Positions 42,340 to 54,059 of a stretch of DNA of 64,000 nt are shown here, one piece after another. The notes beneath the pieces are model-generated. The model worked only from the letters and a program-made list of their open reading frames with translations, had not been told where the DNA came from and made no database searches. Made by a program: the position numbers and the translations under genes. The DNA is from Marchantia polymorpha subsp. ruderalis (Eukaryota; Streptophyta; Marchantiopsida; Marchantiales; Marchantiaceae), in contig AP031353.1 of assembly GCA_037833965.1 (NCBI GenBank), positions 24,864,501 through 24,928,500 of the forward strand. The letters are read 5' to 3'. Within the stretch, counting starts at the first letter, position 1. Each line of letters starts with the position of its first letter.

Positions 42340-43190
42340 TAGAAACTCAGATTATAATGTGTTTGTGAACATTGGATATCCGTTGCAGTATAAGACAGGA
42401 GCCTGTGGAGCCATGCTCCACAAGCGGGGCTCCTTAGAAAGGAGCACGGCGCGGTCTCGCATTGTCGTACTACGCGCACGCTGCCCTAGTTGTAGACACC
42501 GGTGGTTGGACAAAGTGGTCGTTGTGTCAGTGTCTTAAGCTATCTAATTACCATTTAGCGCTCCCTGCCACTGGCACTGAACGTCTCGCATTCGGTTTGT
42601 GATAAGCACAAGTGTACAATCGCGCTGCTTTCCTGCCACTCACAGTGTCTGTCCCTGTTGGACCTCCTGTTTTGCGATCTCTATACTCTATACTCGTGTG
42701 AGCTTTTATCTCCCACCCTTAGCGTTGTAGTCCGGGTGGGGGTCCAAGCCTGCACATATATCTACCTTAGCCACCACAACTCTCCATTCTCTTACCCAAC
42801 CCCATGAAGCACCACTATTAAGGCTTCAAATTTTGAGAGTTCTTTTCTGAATCCACACAACCCTCACTGTTGAGGGTGCAGCTCTTCTCCTACACCTTGC
42901 CTCCACTCACACCAACTAACCAAAGTACATGAATCCCAAAACCATCAGAAACCAACTGTAAAGAGAGCCGCGCTCAGTTCCTACACTATGAATCCACGAC
43001 AACCCACACTGAGGCTATAGCCCCGTTCCTACTCTCTCGAAGTCGAATCTCCAAACACCAACACGAGACTGCCCTATAAGCAACACGGAGCTGCCTTATA
43101 AGCAACACGGGGCCGCCTCCGAGGCACCCCGGAAATCCAGGGAGTTACAACCAAAGTAACACCTGGCACCCTATCCTATCCAACCTTATC
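42340..43190. other. GC-richer stretch, no frame supported
   Basis: It contains a short repeat of CCTTATAAGCAACACGG(A/G)GC-type words (about 43070-43115) and pyrimidine-rich sequence. It lies just downstream of the 638-codon frame and may be its 3' untranslated region or an intron. Confidence 0.35.
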
Positions 43191-43194
43191 CACC

Positions 43195-45108
43195 TTATCT
43201 ATCCAAGTCTTCGAAGTTTGGTAAGTGACCACGCTGACCCTCAAACCTTTGCTTGTCATCTGCTGACGATTGAGTCTGCTCATCCTCCAGCGTTGTGAAA
43301 GGGTCTGCAAAAGCACTGGAATTCCTGTCCTCAGAATCAGCATCTGTAGCCGTATTCTCACAGCAGCCTGTTCGCTGTCTTAACTCAAACACCTGTTCTT
43401 CCGCTATCTTCTTACAAACTTCACGCTCATTTACCTCATGAGGCTTCACCTCGGTGCAAAGACTGTGACTGTGTCCTTGAAAGTCAGGTATCTTCTCTCT
43501 AGCTATATCATCATGGACTAGACGTTCTTGGCCTTCAAGCTCTCCCTTTCTGTTGCTCTCATGGCCAAAATCTCGCACCTCAACTACTTTCTGCTTGCCT
43601 ACCTCACGGAAGGTCAAGCTCTCTTGGACTTCCTGCACCGTCTCCTTATTGACCTGGTAGCTCAGATTGAGCTCCCCAACTTCGATCACAATCTGCTTGT
43701 CGATCTTGGTGCAGACACTATCCTTGCGCCCGCCGACCATCATCTCTCTGTCCACCTCTTTACAAGCTGCAATTTCATGGACTTCAACGTCTTCATCAGT
43801 CATCCGCTCGCTTGTCTCTCTGTCTACTACTTGGATCAACACGTTTTCGGGAAAGTCACGGGAAGCTCCATGCACCAACTCTTCGGCGCTGTCATTACAA
43901 CCTCTATCCTCTTCTACATCGGTCACAATGAGGCCAACAATCTCTTGGCTAGTTGGCTCCTCCGTACTTCCAAGCATGTTCTCACTTGCTTTCGACAATG
44001 GCTTACTAACAACAGAATCTCGAGCCTTTGCAGAAGTACTCGTAACTACACCTAATTCACAACAGGCAAACGACGGAGCCTGAGCTCGAGGGCTCACGGA
44101 ACATGCACTCTTGAGTACTCCAGACAGTGGCTCCATACGCAAGCTATGTACTCTCTCTACTGGAAACGAGGCTGAGGTACTTGTGATGGGATTTAGATCT
44201 GCACTCTGTTCTCTATTTGACTCTATACAAAGGTGGAGCACCAGATGTATCTGCTCATCAGATTCCACATGCACTGCTTCGAAGTGGCTACTTTCGGGTG
44301 GAACACTTGGAATATCTGCTTGGACCCTATCTTCTGACCTACCTCCAAATGCTAATGAGTCTTGCACAGACCTAGCTATTGACTTCCCATCAGAAGACTT
44401 ACTGGTTGACAACTCGATTGAAGAACTGTCATGCTCGTTCAATACGACATGCCAACCATTTACAAGGGGTACTTCGGCCTCCAAGATTTCCTTGCTCTTG
44501 TTAACTGTTGGGTCGGCCATTTTTGCCTCACGCAGCGCCTCTTTTGGACTAGATTGAAGGTGGTCTACACCAATCCCACCGGGATCTTGGGTAGTTCCAG
44601 CCTGTGGTTCTTGCTTGGTAAGGCTTTGAAACCTAGCCCGAGTCCGAAAGTTCCTCCGGTGCTTTCGTGACCAGCTTTTAACAAAAAGTTTATCTAGCTC
44701 ATCTGAGATGTGCTCCGGAATACTTTCAAGAGCTTCGTCCCCTTTGTATACTTTATGCTTTACTACTCGAACATCTGGAGCAAACGCTTCAACCTCTACT
44801 TCGGCACAAAATTCTAATACTCGTTTCTTCCCCCGCTCTCTCAATCTCCTAGTCCAGCAGAGACCTTCTCCTCGTTCCTCATGTCCTTCTTGTGAAGAGA
44901 CCGAACTCATGCCTTTCTCTCGCTTGAGAGACCAAGACTCGTTCACTTGTTTTTTAGCCTGAACTCTGGATTTTCCCCGGTTTCCTTTCTGCTGCAGCCG
45001 CCGTTTAGATGTCTTCTTATGGCGTCCAGAACCAATTTGAACCTCCCAATGGATCGCTTGACTCTCGTCGAGCAATTTCTTCTTTTCCGACTTCAGCCGT
45101 TCTTTCAC
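43195..45108 (-). CDS. large exon of an unrecognised, mostly disordered protein
   Basis: About 638 open codons without an early ATG (first at 44916), so I read it as an internal or last exon. Residues 1-60 are Lys/Arg-rich. About 95-165 is the best-ordered part (VEAFAPDVRVVKHKVYKGDE, ISDELDKLFVKSWSRKHRR). The middle is Ser/Thr/acid-rich. About 430-600 shows degenerate repeats of some 18 residues with the pattern K-x-x-V-x-E-V (KQIVIEVGEL, KETVQEVQES, KQKVVEVRDF, EEQVFELRQR). No enzyme motif or membrane segment. It differs strongly in composition from the AT-rich flanks. Family unknown; a nuclear or chromatin-type host gene is possible. Confidence 0.5.
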   Translation of the reverse strand: MKERLKSEKKKLLDESQAIHWEVQIGSGRHKKTSKRRLQQKGNRGKSRVQAKKQVNESWSLKREKGMSSVSSQEGHEERGEGLCWTRRLRERGKKRVLEFCAEVEVEAFAPDVRVVKHKVYKGDEALESIPEHISDELDKLFVKSWSRKHRRNFRTRARFQSLTKQEPQAGTTQDPGGIGVDHLQSSPKEALREAKMADPTVNKSKEILEAEVPLVNGWHVVLNEHDSSSIELSTSKSSDGKSIARSVQDSLAFGGRSEDRVQADIPSVPPESSHFEAVHVESDEQIHLVLHLCIESNREQSADLNPITSTSASFPVERVHSLRMEPLSGVLKSACSVSPRAQAPSFACCELGVVTSTSAKARDSVVSKPLSKASENMLGSTEEPTSQEIVGLIVTDVEEDRGCNDSAEELVHGASRDFPENVLIQVVDRETSERMTDEDVEVHEIAACKEVDREMMVGGRKDSVCTKIDKQIVIEVGELNLSYQVNKETVQEVQESLTFREVGKQKVVEVRDFGHESNRKGELEGQERLVHDDIAREKIPDFQGHSHSLCTEVKPHEVNEREVCKKIAEEQVFELRQRTGCCENTATDADSEDRNSSAFADPFTTLEDEQTQSSADDKQRFEGQRGHLPNFEDLDR

Positions 45109-45329
45109 CCGCTCGCTTCTCCTTTCATCCCTTCTTCTTCGTCAGAGCTCTGTTTTCCGTATAACTAGCCTCCAAAGGCCGACATTTCCGCACCCTCTAT
45201 CGAAAACTGCCGCATTCTCTCGCTTCAGAGCTCCGATTATCGACGAACTTATTCATCCCCACCGCACAGTGCTCGAACGAGGGAAATGCTCACGCCCATG
45301 TCACACAGATCGCCTCCCTTCCTCTTCCT

Positions 45330-45880
45330 CTTCCCTTTCCCCTGTCTTCCTCTTGCTCTTCCTCCTCATCCTCACTCTCTGAATTATCCTCGCTCATGAT
45401 CTCGCTCTTTTTCTCTTCCATCCCTGTCCCGTTCATGATCTCTTCCACGGTCTTTCTCCTTTAATCGCGACTTCTGACGATCCTTCTCCTCTCGTTCTCT
45501 CTCCTTGTCCCTGTCTTTGTCTCGCTCCGCGACCTTCTCTCTATCTTTCTCCCGCTCCTTCTCGCTCATGTTCCTTCCCTCTATCCCTGTCGTGTTCTCT
45601 GATTCTACCATCCTTTTCCTTCTCTGGGTCCTTTGCCCTATCCTTCTTCTTCTCGGAATCTCGATCTTTCTCTTTAGACTTCAGCTTCTCCTTCTCGCGA
45701 ATTTTCTCCCTTTCCTTCTCTCGCTCCCTATCCTTATCCCGTATTTTATCCCGCTCCCTCTCTTTCTCTCTATCTTTCTCCTTCTCAATGGTCCGGAGAC
45801 CCTCTGCCCTCTGCCTTTCCTCCTCGTCCTTCACCTGCGACTTCTCTCTTGCCAGGCCCGTTCTTGATACTTAACAGATA
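45330..45880 (-). CDS. alternating-charge (RE/RD/KE) exon region upstream of the 638-codon frame
   Basis: Two overlapping minus-strand frames (45541-45834 and 45384-45611) both encode long RE/KD/RD runs (EKDREKERERDKIRDKDRER; EKEREKDREKVAERDKDRDK), followed by an acidic piece SEDNSESEDEEEEQEED. Such runs are typical of nuclear pre-mRNA splicing proteins and some helicase N-termini, but the low complexity prevents a family call. The switch between frames means an intron, or a frameshift and loss of function. It may be the 5' part of the same gene as 43195-45108. Confidence 0.4.
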
Positions 45881-46406
45881 CATTCAATAAATAATCTACG
45901 TCTACTTACGTTACTAACTACTACTAACCTACTACTACTCTATTAAATAATTTTTCTTTTCTTTTCTTTGTCAAAAGTCCCTAATATATCATACTAACTA
46001 ATGCTAATTATTTAATTGAGTTCATAATTGAACTCACAACTCGGTGAAGAGATTTGCAACCAGAAATGCAATATATAAGAATCTATTTTAAAATGGCTTA
46101 AATCCATAACTCAAAAAAGTTGAAAGTTTATATTGAAACATATAAATATAAATACGTTTTATATTGTAAACTCTCATGCTTACCAAAATTTATCATATCT
46201 AAAAATAGAAAGTAGTTGCATTAAACCATAAGTGAAGTATTGAATTTTATCCCTTGTTTCATACAATTACTTGTATATTTTCATTATTATTCCTCTTACT
46301 TTATCGCAATTTTGATTGAGTTTCTGTCTTGCATGCTTTAGTATTTCTATTTTGCATATTCTTCAGATTTGACTTATTACAAGCAATTCTTTTTACTTGC
46401 AAAATC

Positions 46407-46550
46407 ATGTCTTTTTTGTATGAACTGATGATTTTCATGTTTTTCATGTTTTATGTGTTGATTTCATATCTAATTTTGTCTCTTCTGTATAATTATGACT
46501 TAATTTTGACTTTTATATTTATGTTTATATTGTCTATTTGTATCATTTGA
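46407..46550 (+). CDS. small hydrophobic protein, unit A3
   Basis: I chose the ATG at 46407 (MSFLYELMIFMFFMFYVLIS). 47 residues; compared with A2 it has three extra residues in FMFFMFYVL from a short in-frame duplication of CATGTTTTT. It has YNYD at the turn and LTFIFMFILSICII at the end. The TATA-like TTAAACCATAAGTG is at about 46221-46234. The sequence before it, ATCTAAAAATAGAAAGTAGT, is identical to that before A2. Confidence 0.42.
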   Translation: MSFLYELMIFMFFMFYVLISYLILSLLYNYDLILTFIFMFILSICII

Positions 46551-46809
46551 GTTTGATTTTTAACAATAATGGATGTTAAAATTCTATGTATATATATATA
46601 ACTATCATATTCTAATATTTTTACACAATTTTTGGATGCTTATGATTTGCAATTAAAATTTTGCAGGGATGATGAAATTCAGGTAATTTTTTTAATATTT
46701 TGATCAATGTATATACACATAGAAATATATGTTACTATAATTTGATTCTTCATTTTTCAATTATAACGTGTCTTTTTCTCCGGATTAATTTTCTGTTTGC
46801 ATTTTTGTA

Positions 46810-46855
46810 GGCAGCTAAGGCGGACCATTTTTGAGGTTCAACTCCTCAATTAGCT
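46810..46855 (+). other. 46-nt tRNA-half-like core, unit A3
   Basis: Perfect consensus with linker GGCGGACCATTT. Preceded by CATTTTTGTAG. 3' flank CCTGAATTCAT is shared with A1 and A2. Confidence 0.92.
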
Positions 46856-47077
46856 TCAAATAAGCCTGAATTCATAAATCATTTATTTACGTAGGATTTG
46901 AAAATTTATATGATTTTGGTAAATCATGAAATATATCCAACTTGTAATCATATATTCAAATCATGTTGATATCAATATCCATATATATTAAATTTCATTA
47001 TTATTCAGCTATTTCTTTTTTGAAATTTAAAATTTCAAAAAAAAAAATTTTTAGGTCAATTATTTTGTTAGAATGTA

Positions 47078-47123
47078 GATAGCTAAGGCAGAATTTAATT
47101 GAATTTCAGTACCTAAATTAGCT
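47078..47123 (+). other. 46-nt core, degenerate, orphan
   Basis: AGCTAA and TTAGCT of the outer stem are intact and the spacing is still 46 nt, but the inner stem and loop have changed (TTGAAT, TTCAGTA, CCTAAA). It follows TAGAATGTA and precedes TATGCATATCC, a flank like E1 and E4, so it is the 3' end of a lost E-type unit. Confidence 0.7.
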
Positions 47124-47289
47124 ATGCATATCCAAAATTTATTTTACATAAAGTTTTATGTCAACAAGATGATTTTATTTGAATTTTATGTTTAATAGAA
47201 CATGATCTTTTGACACAAAATATAATGAAAATTAATGCATTGATGTTCTCAATTATTTTATAACTTTTTCTGTTTTGTTTTCTCTCATT

Positions 47290-47580
47290 TCTCTGCTTTG
47301 ATTAATGCGTGATCTTGTAGCACTGTGTTCAATATATCTTTTTAATATTAGTATTTAATACTTGATGCAGTTCATTTTCATACAATATAGCGTTAATTTT
47401 AATATTTGTACATATTTGTGACTCTTTTGTTGATCTCACTGGTTTTTCATATTATACTAACCTATGAGATGCCTAGATACATGCAGGTTGCATTTCTACT
47501 CATACTTTATTTCCTAGCTTTTGTATTAATCCAAGATTGAAATCCATTGTAATCTTGATTCACAATTTTTTTATAGATAG
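47290..47580 (+). pseudogene. decayed unit E3
   Basis: AATGCGTGATCTTGTAGCA, then GTTGATCTCACTGGTTTTTC, CTATGAGATGCC and ATGCAGGTTGCATTTCTACT match E1 in order, but no open frame remains. No TATA-like motif is clear and no core follows. Confidence 0.55.
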
Positions 47581-47599
47581 TGAGAAATAAGAGTGTTTC

Positions 47600-48710
47600 T
47601 GTTTAATCTTCTATACCAGAGTTCAATGCCAATCAAGGCTAGATATCCAGCTGCATAACATTAAATCAAACTAAGTTAATGTTTAAAACTAAGTTGATGT
47701 CAGACAGTACACAACATGAATATTTTTAGAGAAGGTTTTCATAATTTCGCAACAGTTTTCCTATAAAAATAAATTTGCATGCAAAATGTGAGATGATTTT
47801 TAAATTTTCATGTGGAAGAACATCTGATAGAGGCCCTTGATCTCTCAAACAATTTTATCTTAAACCTTTCGGAGGTAGGATTGCTCAATCAGTTGCCGTG
47901 ACTAAACTACTTGTAGTTTGTCCGCAATCCTATCACGTTCTCCCACCACTATCGGAAAGAAGCCCTCAGCTATTTCAATGATTCTGAAAAAGATGTATGT
48001 TTTTTAAACCTTTACTGTCCTGGCTTTTTAAGCCCCAGTGTATTTCTGGCAGGAAGAATCTATCAAGCTGGTGCTTTAACTCACGGGTTCAAGATTGGCC
48101 ATGTGATTTTCTACCTCCAAGTAATTATAAACTTTAACTTGAAAGTTCTACCATTTGATAGTTGAATTGGTTACAATTCCAATTTTTAATCGGTTAGAAT
48201 TTGTATACTATGTATGGCTTATTTTTATCATGGTTCAAAACGCAAGATGCAAGGTAAAAAGATATTGGAAAACATGCAGCCTTACATGTCCCTTGAAATC
48301 AACTGTTCTCCAGGATTCCATGAAAATATTTTAACATCTACACTTGTTTTCAAAAGCGGGTTCTCGACACCCTCTATCTGTAGAAAAATCTTCTTGAACT
48401 ATATATGTTGGCTCTTACTGATTCACAATGATGTCTCATGTCGCATGTCTCAGTTGGTTCACGAAGCTGCCAATTTCCTCTAACATGCTGGTAAGAACAT
48501 GCTGCATATGCAATCAATGTGAATGTTTTAGGAAAAAGTTACAAATCTGGAAGATATTATTTCAATAAGCTTCCGCAGAACGCACTGATGAGAACATTGT
48601 GTTTTCATCAAATGACTACAAATGATCATTTATTGCAGATGATATTTCTGAAAGCATTTCGACTAACTTTTTCAGTGTATTGTGAAGAAAAGAGTTGGTC
48701 CATTCCCATA
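47600..48710. other. unassigned stretch with short frames
   Basis: Frames at 48214-48483 and 48519-48752 have no recognisable motif; the latter overlaps the U4 fragment, so it is not credible. No gene is supported. Confidence 0.45.
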
Positions 48711-48713
48711 TCT

Positions 48714-48778
48714 ATCTTTGCGCTTGGGGCAATGAAGCAGTTAGCGAGGTGAAACCGAGACGCGTTAATTTCTGAGTG
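48714..48778 (+). pseudogene. U4 snRNA fragment, 3'-truncated, copy 2
   Basis: ATCTTTGCGCTTGGGGCAAT, then GTTAGCGAGGTGAAACCGAG and ACGCGTTAATT, with similarity to copy 1 fading in the U6-pairing region. It shares GTGAAACCGAGACGCGT with copy 1, which may reflect this organism's own U4 sequence. It covers less of U4 than copy 1. Confidence 0.75.
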
Positions 48779-49371
48779 ACTATTAGCATCCATGCACTCA
48801 TAATGTCTTTTATCCTCCTCCGCTCCATGCGGTGCACGATTTTACTACTGAGTTTCAGGACCTGAGACAAGACCACAAAGTTTCAAAAATGACTTGAAAC
48901 AAGACCACAAAATGAGTGCACCTCTCCCTCTTCCACTTGCGCGCGGTAAGAAGCAATTACCCCATAAATCTTTGCCTTTTGGAAAAACGGGCCACCAGCA
49001 GGTTCATGAGGCGTGTATATTCTGGCTCAGATCCTTGAAGTTCAGTATTTTGAAGAAGGATTTTGCATCAAGTCAAATCAAAACGATCTTTTCATATTCT
49101 GATTAGCATTAAATCAACCAAATCCAGAAGTTTACAATCCAATTAGCGACGAAAATTATCTACTAAATGAAGTTATTTCAGAACCTTTGGCGAAGCTTGC
49201 AAACAACTAGGTACTCTTCGACGCTACTCAGATAATAATGTTAAACTTTGAAATTTAATTTATAATTATTTTCACAATTGGAACAAACTTAAATCATAAT
49301 TGTCTAAAAAATTATTACCTATTGAAGTTATTGAAAAATAAAAATATGAGAACCAATCAATATTTTAACTG

Positions 49372-51033
49372 CTTAAGACACGAATTATAAATGATGAATT
49401 TAAATTCAAAATCTGAAATTTTTTAAAATTTCAGATTCAAATTCAATTTAAAATTTTATACCCCATTGACATTCATAACTTCGTGTCTGTAATAAGTTAA
49501 GAAAGTTAATTTGTGATCAATGACAACATTTACACGTGATAGTAAGCTCAGCTTCTTTGATCATTCATAACACTTGCATTAATAACGAGCCCTTAAATTA
49601 CGAATCTTCTTGTGGATCGAAAATATGAACATAGTATCTTTTTCAAACAATCTAGAAAAACGTATTATCACAGTAGTCATCTTTTCTGTCTGTTATAAAA
49701 GTGTGAGTGTAATAGAAAAAACTTTACCGAACAACATCCAGGGTATCAAAAATACAGTGTATAAACAAGAGTCTAGATGCAGCACGGGGAGGGTGAGGTA
49801 GAGGAGGATTCCCATATCCAAACGACCACTCCCATTAGTGATTGGATTATTCCCAGCCGGTAATAGCAACAATAAATCATAACAACATTAACAAGGTAAG
49901 TAGAATATATTTATCCATAAAATAAATATAACCTGCCTCCTAAGGTTACAAGTATTCATAATCCCAGGGCTAATCTACGTTTTTCCAGAGGCAAGGGAGC
50001 CAAAACTTGCATCAACAATTTTCTCCACATATATGTATCAATTTTAATTCAACTATTCATTTAGGTCGGGATCCTTTACAAATATATCCACATTGTGAAG
50101 CGATTGCAATCACAATCTTAGTTTTCACTCGGTGTGTAGACTTTATTGAAAGGTCAACTTATTTGGTGTTAATTTGTATACTCCAGCAGTTCAAAGATAC
50201 GAAATAAGTCCGCAATTGAGCAGAGCAAACCTTTGCTGAAACAGATGTTATCATGCGCAGTATTATAGCATCTCACATCACGACAATGGCACTAGGGTAA
50301 GGGAATTTTACTAGACTAGATCAGAACATAACCCAATCATTCTACTGAGAAGTTTACAGATGCAGCACGATGGAATCGATGATCTCGACCATATGAATTT
50401 GTATTATATAACATGAAGATATAACTATTCATTCATTGAGAATTCCTGATGCACAGTTGATTGAGAGGGCTGGAATTTATGGAAAATAGTAAAAAAAATT
50501 ACATGTTCCGGTTCATTGTAGGGTATTGTTCACGAGGAAGCACCGGATGTTTAGGTTCACAACATTAAAACATTCTCTGCTTTGAACACTTTGCTTCTGG
50601 AAAAAATCAAATTAACTCATCTAACAAACGCTAGATGCACATAGTTTTCTATTACGTCCAAGTGAATTTCATAGAAGAGAATGATAACGTTATCAGATAG
50701 AGAATTTGATTTCTTTGGGGGATATTTTGACATTCTGTGACCATAAATATTCAAACAGCGTGCTTTTTGGATAGCATCAAATCAGTTAATTATCGCAACG
50801 AGTATTTCTTTGATATTTTATGAGCTTAAGCAAACCTATTAAATTATTTCATTTTATTGTTGTATGTGTTGCGTTTAGCTGGCAGTGCATTATCCTACTT
50901 TAAATTTCATCCAATATAATGTTTGATGTCTTTATATACATTTTCAAAGTCCTAGGAGCACAACGGCCTAAACCCTCTATAGTTGAGTGGCGACAGTTAT
51001 AAATGGTTGAAGGAACATATTGCGAGAGTTGAC
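49372..51033 (+). repeat. direct repeat T, copy 1 (about 1.65 kb)
   Basis: Aligns with 51799-53446 at an offset of about 2410 bases. Landmarks are GATCAATGACAACATTTACACG (about 49515), TGCAGCACGGGGAGGGTGAG (about 49780), ATGGCACTAGGGTAAGGGAATT (about 50286) and GAACATATTGCGAGAGTTGAC (end). It starts with the MITE. No coding frame is conserved between copies. Confidence 0.85.
49376..49489. mobile_element. short MITE, copy 2
   Basis: GACACGAATTATAAATG at the left and the near complement CATTGACATTCATAACTTCG...GTGTC at the right. About 110 bp, with an internal self-complementary AAATTTCAGATT / AATCTGAAATTT stretch. The TA flanks are less clear here than in copies 1 and 3. Confidence 0.6.
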
Positions 51034-51039
51034 TTGAAC

Positions 51040-51795
51040 CACTTAGAACCAGATCCATAATCATCATACCCTTTATAGCCTGAATCAAGAAATGTTGTGG
51101 GATCAAGAGTCTATCACTCAAGATCTTGTGAATTGCATTCTTTTATTACTTTGTGTTGCCTGGAGTCATTAGTTGAAACCACTAACGAACTGAGATGGGT
51201 GGCAGAGATTCAATGCTTGCTTTTGCTTGCCAGTCAGGTGCCTTCCTGACAAGGAGTGCATACTCAGTCCATTGCGTATTTAGGCCAGGATTATCAAGTG
51301 ACTAATTGAAATGTACATAAGAATAAAAGAAGGAAATAGCACATCAAGCCTGGCATTGATGAAATCGAAGGAGTAAGTAAGATGGTACCAGACTAGAATA
51401 CAAAATAAGTTGATCATTCAAAGTCCGAATAAACCATTACGTAGACGACTTCAAGGACATTACAGACAATTTCACTCCAGCTTCGGTAGGTGAACGCCAG
51501 CACAGGAACTTCTCGTGTTTCTTGACGTTGACATCTTGACAATCTGATATGTCACAATCTGGTGGGTGCAAATGACTTCTCATTATTTCTATGGTCTCCA
51601 GCTAACGGGAACTTCTAATACTCAACGCTGACTGCTCAATCATAAATTAATCAAGTTAGAGAATTAATAAATTTAGATTTGTATATGAATTTACAATTCA
51701 TAGGATCCGAGGATCGGAACATATGATTCATATGATCGGACTCCTCGGATCCGCGGAATATAACAATGTATATTACAATTCATGAATAAATTTAA
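51040..51795. other. spacer between the T repeats
   Basis: No gene seen. An inverted repeat near its right end is listed separately. Confidence 0.5.
51703..51752. repeat. inverted repeat, 11-bp arms
   Basis: GGATCCGAGGA and its exact complement TCCTCGGATCC enclose 28 bases that are themselves partly self-complementary (CATATGATTCATATG). It is GC-rich for this region, so it may be a small foldback insertion. Confidence 0.85.
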
Positions 51796-51798
51796 TCT

Positions 51799-53446
51799 AC
51801 TTTAGACACGAATTATAAATGTCAATGATGAATTTAAATTTAATATCTGAAAAAAAAAATTAGTTTAACATTTCATACTTCATTGACATTCATAACTTCG
51901 TGTCTATAATAAGTTTGTAATAATAAGTTGTCATCAATAACAACATTAACACGTGATAGTAAGCTAAGCTTCTTCGATTATACATCACACTTGCATCAAT
52001 AATGAACCCTTAGATTGCAAATCTTCTTGTGGGTCGAAAATATAAAAATAGTATCTTATTTCAAAGTAGGTAGAAAATGTAACATCACAGTAGTCATCTT
52101 TTCTGTCTGTTGTAAAAGTATGCGCGTAATAGATGAAAACTAAACCTAAGTACATCCAGGGTATTTAAAAGACCCAGTGTATTTACAAGAGTCTAGATGC
52201 AGCACGGGGAGGGTGAGGTATAGGAGGATTCCCATATCCAAAAAATTACTCCCATCTGTGATTGGATTATTCCCAGGATTTTTAATGACAACATTCAAAA
52301 AGTAACCGGAATATATTTATCCATAAAATAAATATAACCTGCCTGCTAAAGTTACAAGTATTCATAATTCCAAGGCTAATCTACGCTATTTCAGAGGCAA
52401 GGGAGGCAAAGCTTGCATCAACAATTTTCTCCACATATATGTATCATTTTTTATTCAACTAATCATTTAGGTGGGGATCCTTTACAAATCTATCCACATT
52501 GTAAAGCGATGACACACGTTGCAATCATAATACTCCTGTTCACTCGGTGTGAAGATCTTATTGAGAGGTCAACTTATTTGGTGTGAATGAGTAAAATCCA
52601 GCCGTAAAGATATGAAATAAGTCGGCAATCGAGAAGAGCAAATCTATGTTAAAACAGAGGTTATCAAACGCAGTATTATAACATCTCAAATCACGAAAAT
52701 GGCACTAGGGTTAGGGAATTTTACTAGATTAGATCAGAAAATAACCCAATCATTCTAATGAGAAGTTTACAAATGCAGCAGGATGGAGTCCATGATCTTA
52801 ACCATATTATATAACATCAAGATATAAACGATTCACTCATTGATAATTCCTGACGCACAGTTGATTGAGACGGCCGGAATTCATGGAAAATAGTAAAAAA
52901 AAAGTTACATGTTCCGGTTATTTGTAGGGTAATGCTCAAGAGGAAGCACCGGATGTTTAGGTTCACAACATTAAAACATTCTCTGCGCTGAACACTTTGC
53001 TTTTGGAAAAAAAACCAAATAAACGCATCTACCAAACGTTAGATGCACATAGTTTTCTGTTATGTCCAAATGAAATTAATACAAGAGAATGATAACGTTA
53101 TCAGATAGAGAATTTGATTATTTTTTTGGGAATATTTTGACATTTTGTGGCCATAAATATTGAAACACCTTACTTTGTGGATAGCATCAAAGCAGTTAAC
53201 TATCACAACGAGTATTTCTTTGATATTTTTATGAGCTTAAGCAAACCTATTAAATTATTTCATTTTATCGTTGTATGTGTTGCGTTTAGTTAGCAGTGCA
53301 TTATCATAGTTTAAATTTCATCCAATATAATGTTTGATGTCCGCATATACAAAATTCAAAGTACTAGGAGCACAACGGCCTAAATCCTCTATAGTTGAAT
53401 CGCGACAGTTATAAATGGTTGAAGGAACATATTGCGAGAGTTGACT
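51799..53446 (+). repeat. direct repeat T, copy 2 (about 1.65 kb)
   Basis: Same order as copy 1; it has AGGGTTAGGGAATT where copy 1 has AGGGTAAGGGAATT. After GAGAGTTGACT the two copies diverge, marking the right edge of the duplication. Confidence 0.85.
51803..51906. mobile_element. short TA-flanked MITE, copy 3
   Basis: TA, GACACGAATTATAAATGTCA, an AT-rich centre, then TGACATTCATAACTTCGTGTC, TA. Its TIRs are the most intact of the three copies and the TA duplication is clear. Confidence 0.68.
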
Positions 53447-53449
53447 AAG

Positions 53450-54050
53450 GAGGCTACCCAAACTCACTAGGGCTGATATATCTCCACCCTCGTGATGGTG
53501 CTGATTGCGTTTCTAGCCATTAATTACAACTAAACTTGTTGCCAGCTTGCAAATCCGCCTGTTTGATTTAGGTTTTAATCTGTGCATACTGACATTATAT
53601 TGTCACTACATAGTACTGCATACTGATTATAGTGTATGAAGGTAAAGATAAAAATAACACTTCTGTTTGAAACTCTAGCGTTTGAATGTACGAGTTCTAT
53701 CCATTCGTTTGAAAAATTCAAAGTTTTCTCTTCAAATACTCTAATTTCATTTCTAATTTTCTTGGATTTATCCGTAGAAGTGCATTATCCTTTCTCTAAT
53801 TTCCATCCTATATCTATCAATATTTCATACTTCAGCTAACTTTCTTTTTTTCATCATAATTATGGCTTTCCATATAACTAGTTCATAGTTTTCAGTTCTT
53901 CGTTAGACTCGTTTGAATCTTACTTTAAACAAACCAATGAAATGACTCCAAACATGCAATTTGAAAATCTGATAAAAATAGGCATGCTCTTAACATGCAA
54001 TTTCAACATGATAAAGCTATAGTTTAAACATTTTTTATTTATTTTTTATA
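53450..54050 (+). repeat. unit H1, decayed relative of the small-protein unit
   Basis: Matches 62215-63000 from GGCTACCCAAACTCACTAGG (about 53454) through TTGTTGCCAGCTTGCAAA to AACATGCAATTTCAACATGA. Inside are ATAATTATGGCTTTCC and AACCAATGAAATGACTCCAA...ACATGCAATTTG, the positions of the start and NYEM turn in B units, but no intact frame. The 53636-53839 frame upstream is not conserved as protein. No core follows. Confidence 0.65.
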
Positions 54051-54059
54051 AAAATAAGG

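Noticed and set aside
43528-45168. Plus-strand frames opposite the 638-codon exon, up to 175 codons
   Set aside because: They are fragmented, whereas the minus frame is continuous and has patterned repeats.
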